The notes beneath the pieces were generated by a model that was not told the DNA's origin, ran no database searches, and saw nothing but the letters and a program-made list of their open reading frames with translations. From the NCBI GenBank assembly GCA_000733355.1, contig JNVV01000014.1, positions 625,384 through 689,383 on the forward strand: 64,000 nucleotides of DNA, read 5' to 3'. This document shows, one piece after another, positions 59,746 through 64,000 of the stretch; position 1 is the first letter of the stretch; every line of letters starts with the position of its first letter. The stretch comes from Falciphora oryzae (Eukaryota; Ascomycota; Sordariomycetes; Magnaporthales; Magnaporthaceae). The translations under genes and the position numbers were made by a program.

Positions 59746-62678
59746 TTAAGCCTCGAGGTACCGAATCCTAAAGGGCACCGTCTCGACAACGTCGTACTCG
59801 TTCGCCTTGGTCGCGTCGCCAAAGACGCGGAGCGAACGCACAACCATCTTGTACAGACCCGGCGCCGCGTACTCACCAGTGTTGAGGAGGCCGTCCCAGC
59901 TGATGAAAAAGCGGCCACGCGCCTGGTAGGTGAGCGGGAACGTCGACGGCTGGCCCACAGTCTCGACGCCCAGGTTCGTGGTGGCGTTAGCCGACGCGTT
60001 GCCGCCGCGCACGTCGATGGGCACCACGTCGGCGATCAGGCGCGGCGAGCCAAAGGCCAGGTTGATGGACAGTTGCGGCAGGTCGACGCGCGGCGCGTAG
60101 AGCGTGTTGTTGGACTGGCCGCGCGGCGGGAGGATAAAAGTCTTGTTGACGGCGACAGCCGGGGGGGCAGGCGCGCTGTCGTCGGTGGGGTCCGTGGCCG
60201 GGCGGAAGCTGGCCAGGTACGTGGTGGCCGGGTCCAGGGTGACGTGCGAGTGGATGCTGCCGTAAACGCCCATGTACGGGAGCGACAGAGCCGAGCCGTC
60301 GGAGCCGTTGACAGCAAGGTAGCCCGAGTAGACGGCCAGGCGCTTGGCGTCGATGCCTGCGGGCGGCGTGACCGTCACGTCGACGAGCTTGTGGCCGCCA
60401 GCGGGGATCGTGAAGCTGGCCTCGCTGAAGGCAATGCTGGCGTAGTTGGTCACAATCTCGTTGGGGAACGTGTCCGGGAAGAGGGTGGTGGAGTCGGCAA
60501 AAGTGTAGGCCGTGCCGGCGCCGCGGCTCGAAAGCGTGTACGTAATGGCGGAGCTGCCCGTGTTGCTGATGCTGAAGTTCTGCACCGGCTGGAAGTTGTC
60601 CGTGTCGTTGAAGGAGATGCTGCTGACGCTGAGGAGCGTGGTGGCGTAGGCCGCGTCGCTCGCCTGGATCAGGCCCGCGCCCTGCTGCGGAACGGGCGCA
60701 AGGTACGGCAAGGGGCCCTGCTTGTTGTTGAACATGCTTGGCTTGGCGGTCGAGGCGAGCAGGTTCTCGATGATCTTGGGGTCCTTGGTGCCGCGGACGT
60801 TCATGATGAGCGCGTAGACGGCCGCGATCAGCGGGGTGGCCATCGAAGTGCCCGAGAGCGACGCGTAGGCACCCTTGGCGAGCGGGTAGGTCGACAGGAT
60901 GTCGCCTCCGGGCGCGGCGATCTGCGGCTTGACCTCAGCCTCGTAGGTGGGACCCCAGGTGGTGTACTCGCTGGGATAGCCGCCCGTCAGGTTGTTTGGC
61001 AGGACGACCAGGGACTTGGGGGCCGAGTTGGGGTCCTCCATGGCCACCGTGATCTTCTTGCCAGCCTTCAGCGCCGCAACCCACGCGGCGCCCGTCGACG
61101 CATCGACACTAGCCGAGCCGAGAATGCCGGGGACGCTTTTGATGTCGATCACGGGGGAGCCGGAGGGGGCGTTGTTGTAAAAGATGATGTAGCGCCCGCC
61201 CTTGGCACGCACGTTGTTTGCTTTTTGGGTGAAGACGCAGGTGCCGCGACGCACCAGCACGATGAAGTTGCTCAGATCGGGCGTGTCGGCCGGGAGGGGA
61301 CTGCAAGCGTTGGCAGCATCGGTCGTGTCGAAGCCGACGGACCACAGAGGGAGGGACACGTTGCCCCAGCCCGCGGGAGCGCCGGAGCCGAAGCCAAAGG
61401 GGGCATCAGCGCCGCCGTCGACGGTGTACTTGGCGTTGGTTAGGAGCGAGGGCGTGACGATGTTGTCGAAGGATGCGACAGCCGTGACACGCTTGCCGTC
61501 GGCAGCATTGCTGGCGTAGAACAGGCCAGTGGCGCCTTCGTTGCCGGCCGCGACGATGCAGGGCACGCCCAGCTCGACGATCCTCGACACCACGACGGAC
61601 CAAGCGTTCTCAGACCAGCCCGACGACCCACCAATCGAGGCCGTGATCAGGTCCGCTCCAGACTCGTAGGCCATGCTGTAGGCCTGGATCAAGACGTCTT
61701 CCTGGGCCGAGCCGTCACAGCCAAACACGCGGTACATGCCCAGCGTCACGTCCGTCGCGGCGCCGATGATGCCGAAGGGGTTGTTGGTCTGGGCCGCGAT
61801 GATGCCAGCGACGTCTACAAGAGCAAAATACGGGTTAGCGTTGCATGAAACCATGACAGTAAGCTTGGCGAGGAGAGGCATCACTGACGTGTTCCGTGGC
61901 CGCCGCAGTCCATGGGGTCGGCGTCAGGCACGGGGCGGTTCTTCCCATTGTACTTGTCGCCGACCAGATCGTGGCCGAAGGAGACCAGGCAGCCCGGTCC
62001 GAAGCAGCCACCTAGGGCCGGGTGCTTGTAGTCAACCTAGAACAAGGGAAACCTTTGGTTAGATCAAAGCTGATAAGTCAGGCGCGTCCAAGCAGCTACT
62101 CACACCGCTGTCGATGACGGCGACCTTGATGCCCTTGCCAGTGATGCCCTTGGCCCTGAGCCGGTTGACCTGCGTCATGACGTGGGGCTCGAACGTGTCG
62201 TTGCCGGCAGCGCCCTGGCGGCGCATCAGCTCGCGCGACTGGGCGTCAGGCATGTTGCCGGCCCACTTGACCGTGTACTCGGGGATCTTGTACTGCCTGA
62301 CGGGCCAGATGCGCTTGACCGCCGGCAGAGCGGCCACCTTCTCGGCCGTCTCCTCGACGTGGTCCTTGTCGTGGAAGGTGATGGACGCGCCCTTGAAGAG
62401 CTTGGACCTGAGGTCCATCTTCACCTCGGCGTCGGGCGCAATCTTGTCCTTGAACGCACCAGGATCCTAGGGCGGCCACCGAGCCGTGCTGTCAGCATCG
62501 TGAGGGGTACAGTGGTGCCAGGAGGTGGCCGGGGACTCACATCGTGGCCGTCCTCGTACTCGACAATGTAGGCGCCGTGGACGATCGGGGCGGGGGCAAG
62601 GCCCTCGGCGGGGTTGCTGGTCGTTTGCGCGGCGCAAGCAGCCGCAAAAAGCGACAGCACAACAGCTCCGCGAACCAT
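59746..62678 (-). CDS. secreted S8 subtilisin-like serine protease with PA insert
   Basis: Exons 62678-62541, 62466-62104, 62036-61889 and 61814-59746 give 905 residues. A signal peptide (VVLSLFAAACAAQ) and an inhibitor-like propeptide (to about residue 135) precede the subtilase core: Asp165 in VAVIDSG, His214 in GGHGTH (intron follows), Asn308 in AAGNEG and Ser540 in LSGTSMATP. A PA domain (LSNFIVLVRRGTCVFTQKANN) is inserted between Asn and Ser, and an Fn3-like C-terminal part follows (FSISNTGSSAITYTL, GYLAVNG, LPYMGVYG). This is the layout of Vpr/C5a-peptidase-type subtilases, here a fungal extracellular endopeptidase. The final ORF has no lesion. An AT element TATAAATA lies about 175 bp upstream of the start. 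A long antisense frame over exon 4 is a shadow. Confidence 0.92.
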
Positions 62679-64000
62679 GGTCGGTGCCTATATCAGCAAC
62701 GCTGCCTGTCTTGGATGGGAGACCACAAGGCTTGGGGCGGTGGCAAGGCAACAAAGAGCCTCCGGGGAGAAGCGAGCGTAAGAGCTTGACAACCGTTGCT
62801 GTCGCTGCCGGACCGAGGAGCATCACACAAGGACTCGGAGGGCGACATGGTGGTATAAATACGCCGGCTGGGCGCGGGCATGGCTCGACTCCTGGGGGCT
62901 GTTACTAGTAGCTGGGCCAAGCCTGGCATGAAGCATTTGCCTTACGCGGAGGAACATGGCGACAAGGGGGAATCGGGAATATCCACCTTCCATCTGGAGA
63001 CTAGGCAAAAGTCTAAGACTCCTGAATTTAATGTCCCGGCGCGGCGGTATGGAGGGATGGGGAAGAGGAACAGCCGATTTACCCACACGGGCGGGCAACT
63101 AGGTAGTCCAACGCGGAGACAGGCATCGATGCAAAGGGCCGAGGCTGCGGGCGCAGCTGTTGTGGCCGAGGAGCTGCGGGCCGGCCAGATTGGACGCAAC
63201 TGGCCGTCGGTTCCCTGTGCAAGTCCCAGAAGACCATGGACGTTGCAACCGTGGGAATCGGTGACGGCGGTGTGGGATGGATGCTACCATTGCAGTTGCT
63301 GGCGCGTCCGTTCTCGATTAAGCATGATTTGGCGGGGGTCTTGCCCCGAGGTGGTGGAGCGCTTGCTCGACGTCTGGCGGCTCCGTCTCCGTCTGTTCTC
63401 GCCAGCTGTGCTGATATCGATGTGGAAAAAGGGGTGATCTAGCAGGCGCCGACTTGGGTACCTGGTGTGCAAGGGAGTTCGAGGCAGAGGACCCCCCCTG
63501 TTTGGCTAGTTGGGTTGTGTCTAACACGAGCTGGCGCCAGGGGCCGCGTGCTGAGTCGGCCGATTCAACCGAACCCGTTGAGTCGCGCTTGTTGCAGTGG
63601 GGGAGACTATCCCTGGAGGGGACGGGCAATGCGGCGCTCAAGGTTGGGGGTGGGCTGCAGCATTATGGGACTGCATACGCGGGTAGTGGCACAGGCGAAA
63701 TGAGCCGGAAGCAGGGCCGACGATAAGGAGACGGGGCGATGCGATTCGAGGCTGTCTGTGATGGGTGTTCAGAGGAGCAGATGACCGGTCAGTTTAGATC
63801 TCGGAAGATAAGCCGGCAGAAAGCACGGGAGTCTACAGTAGACTAGGGTGGCACCTCCTGTCGACTGCCGCTGTCTAGCCCAAAAGACGTGACGACGGCA
63901 TTAGGTGCTGGTGGGCTTCGGCAGTCGGGCTGCACCCCCACACACCCTGTGCCTTGGCTGGAGACGCCACAGAGGCTTCGCAGCTTGGCGGCCGCAGGGG
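62679..64000. other. region upstream of the subtilase gene to window end
   Basis: No supported gene. TATAAATA at 62854-62861 may serve the subtilase (read as TATTTATA on its strand). The remaining 1.1 kb has only short overlapping frames without domains; a gene starting beyond the window cannot be excluded. Confidence 0.4.

Noticed and set aside
59662..61443. A 593-codon plus-strand open frame
   Set aside because: It is antisense to the subtilase catalytic exon, whose motifs are unmistakable; the Val/Gly/Arg composition is a GC shadow.

Overview
The window reads as nuclear DNA of a filamentous ascomycete, most likely a Sordariomycete. Genes carry short (about 50-120 bp) GT-AG introns with fungal branch-point-like sequences, intact genes are rich in G/C at third positions, and the families are typical of a plant-biomass degrader (GH10 xylanase with a CBM1, GH27 alpha-galactosidase, CE5 esterase, DUF1996, GMC alcohol oxidase). 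Gene models were assembled by eye by joining open frames across splice sites; phases were checked by counting. No RNA gene, CRISPR array or complete transposon was seen.

Left part (1-14.5 kb): an edge-truncated M20 peptidase, then a decayed block containing a fungal transcription-factor-domain relic, a zinc-type alcohol dehydrogenase relic, a cytochrome P450 relic, an apparently intact class I terpene synthase and a broken PRISE-type reductase. This looks like a terpenoid gene cluster in which the cyclase has outlived its tailoring genes. A many-exon dynamin-superfamily/SLIP-GC-like GTPase lies inside the block and a small orphan gene follows it.

Middle (15-36.5 kb): two head-to-head relics of a hexose transporter, a CE5 esterase, an MCT-type transporter, a GH10 xylanase with an extreme poly-glycine linker, and then a nutritional cluster: alpha-glucoside-type permease and Zn2Cys6 regulator transcribed divergently, secreted GH27 alpha-galactosidase, and an intact hexose transporter related to the two relics. 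An array of diverged hairpin units lies upstream of that transporter, followed by a basic, disordered protein gene.

Right part (36.5-64 kb): two gene-poor stretches of about 7 kb and 6 kb separate a secreted DUF1996 protein, a mitochondrial BolA-like protein, a large three-part protein (HeLo-like helical region, degenerate kinase, trypsin-like protease), a peroxisomal GMC alcohol oxidase and a secreted S8 subtilase. The three-part protein is the best candidate for an undescribed system, since its layout resembles fungal cell-death/incompatibility executors coupled to a protease.
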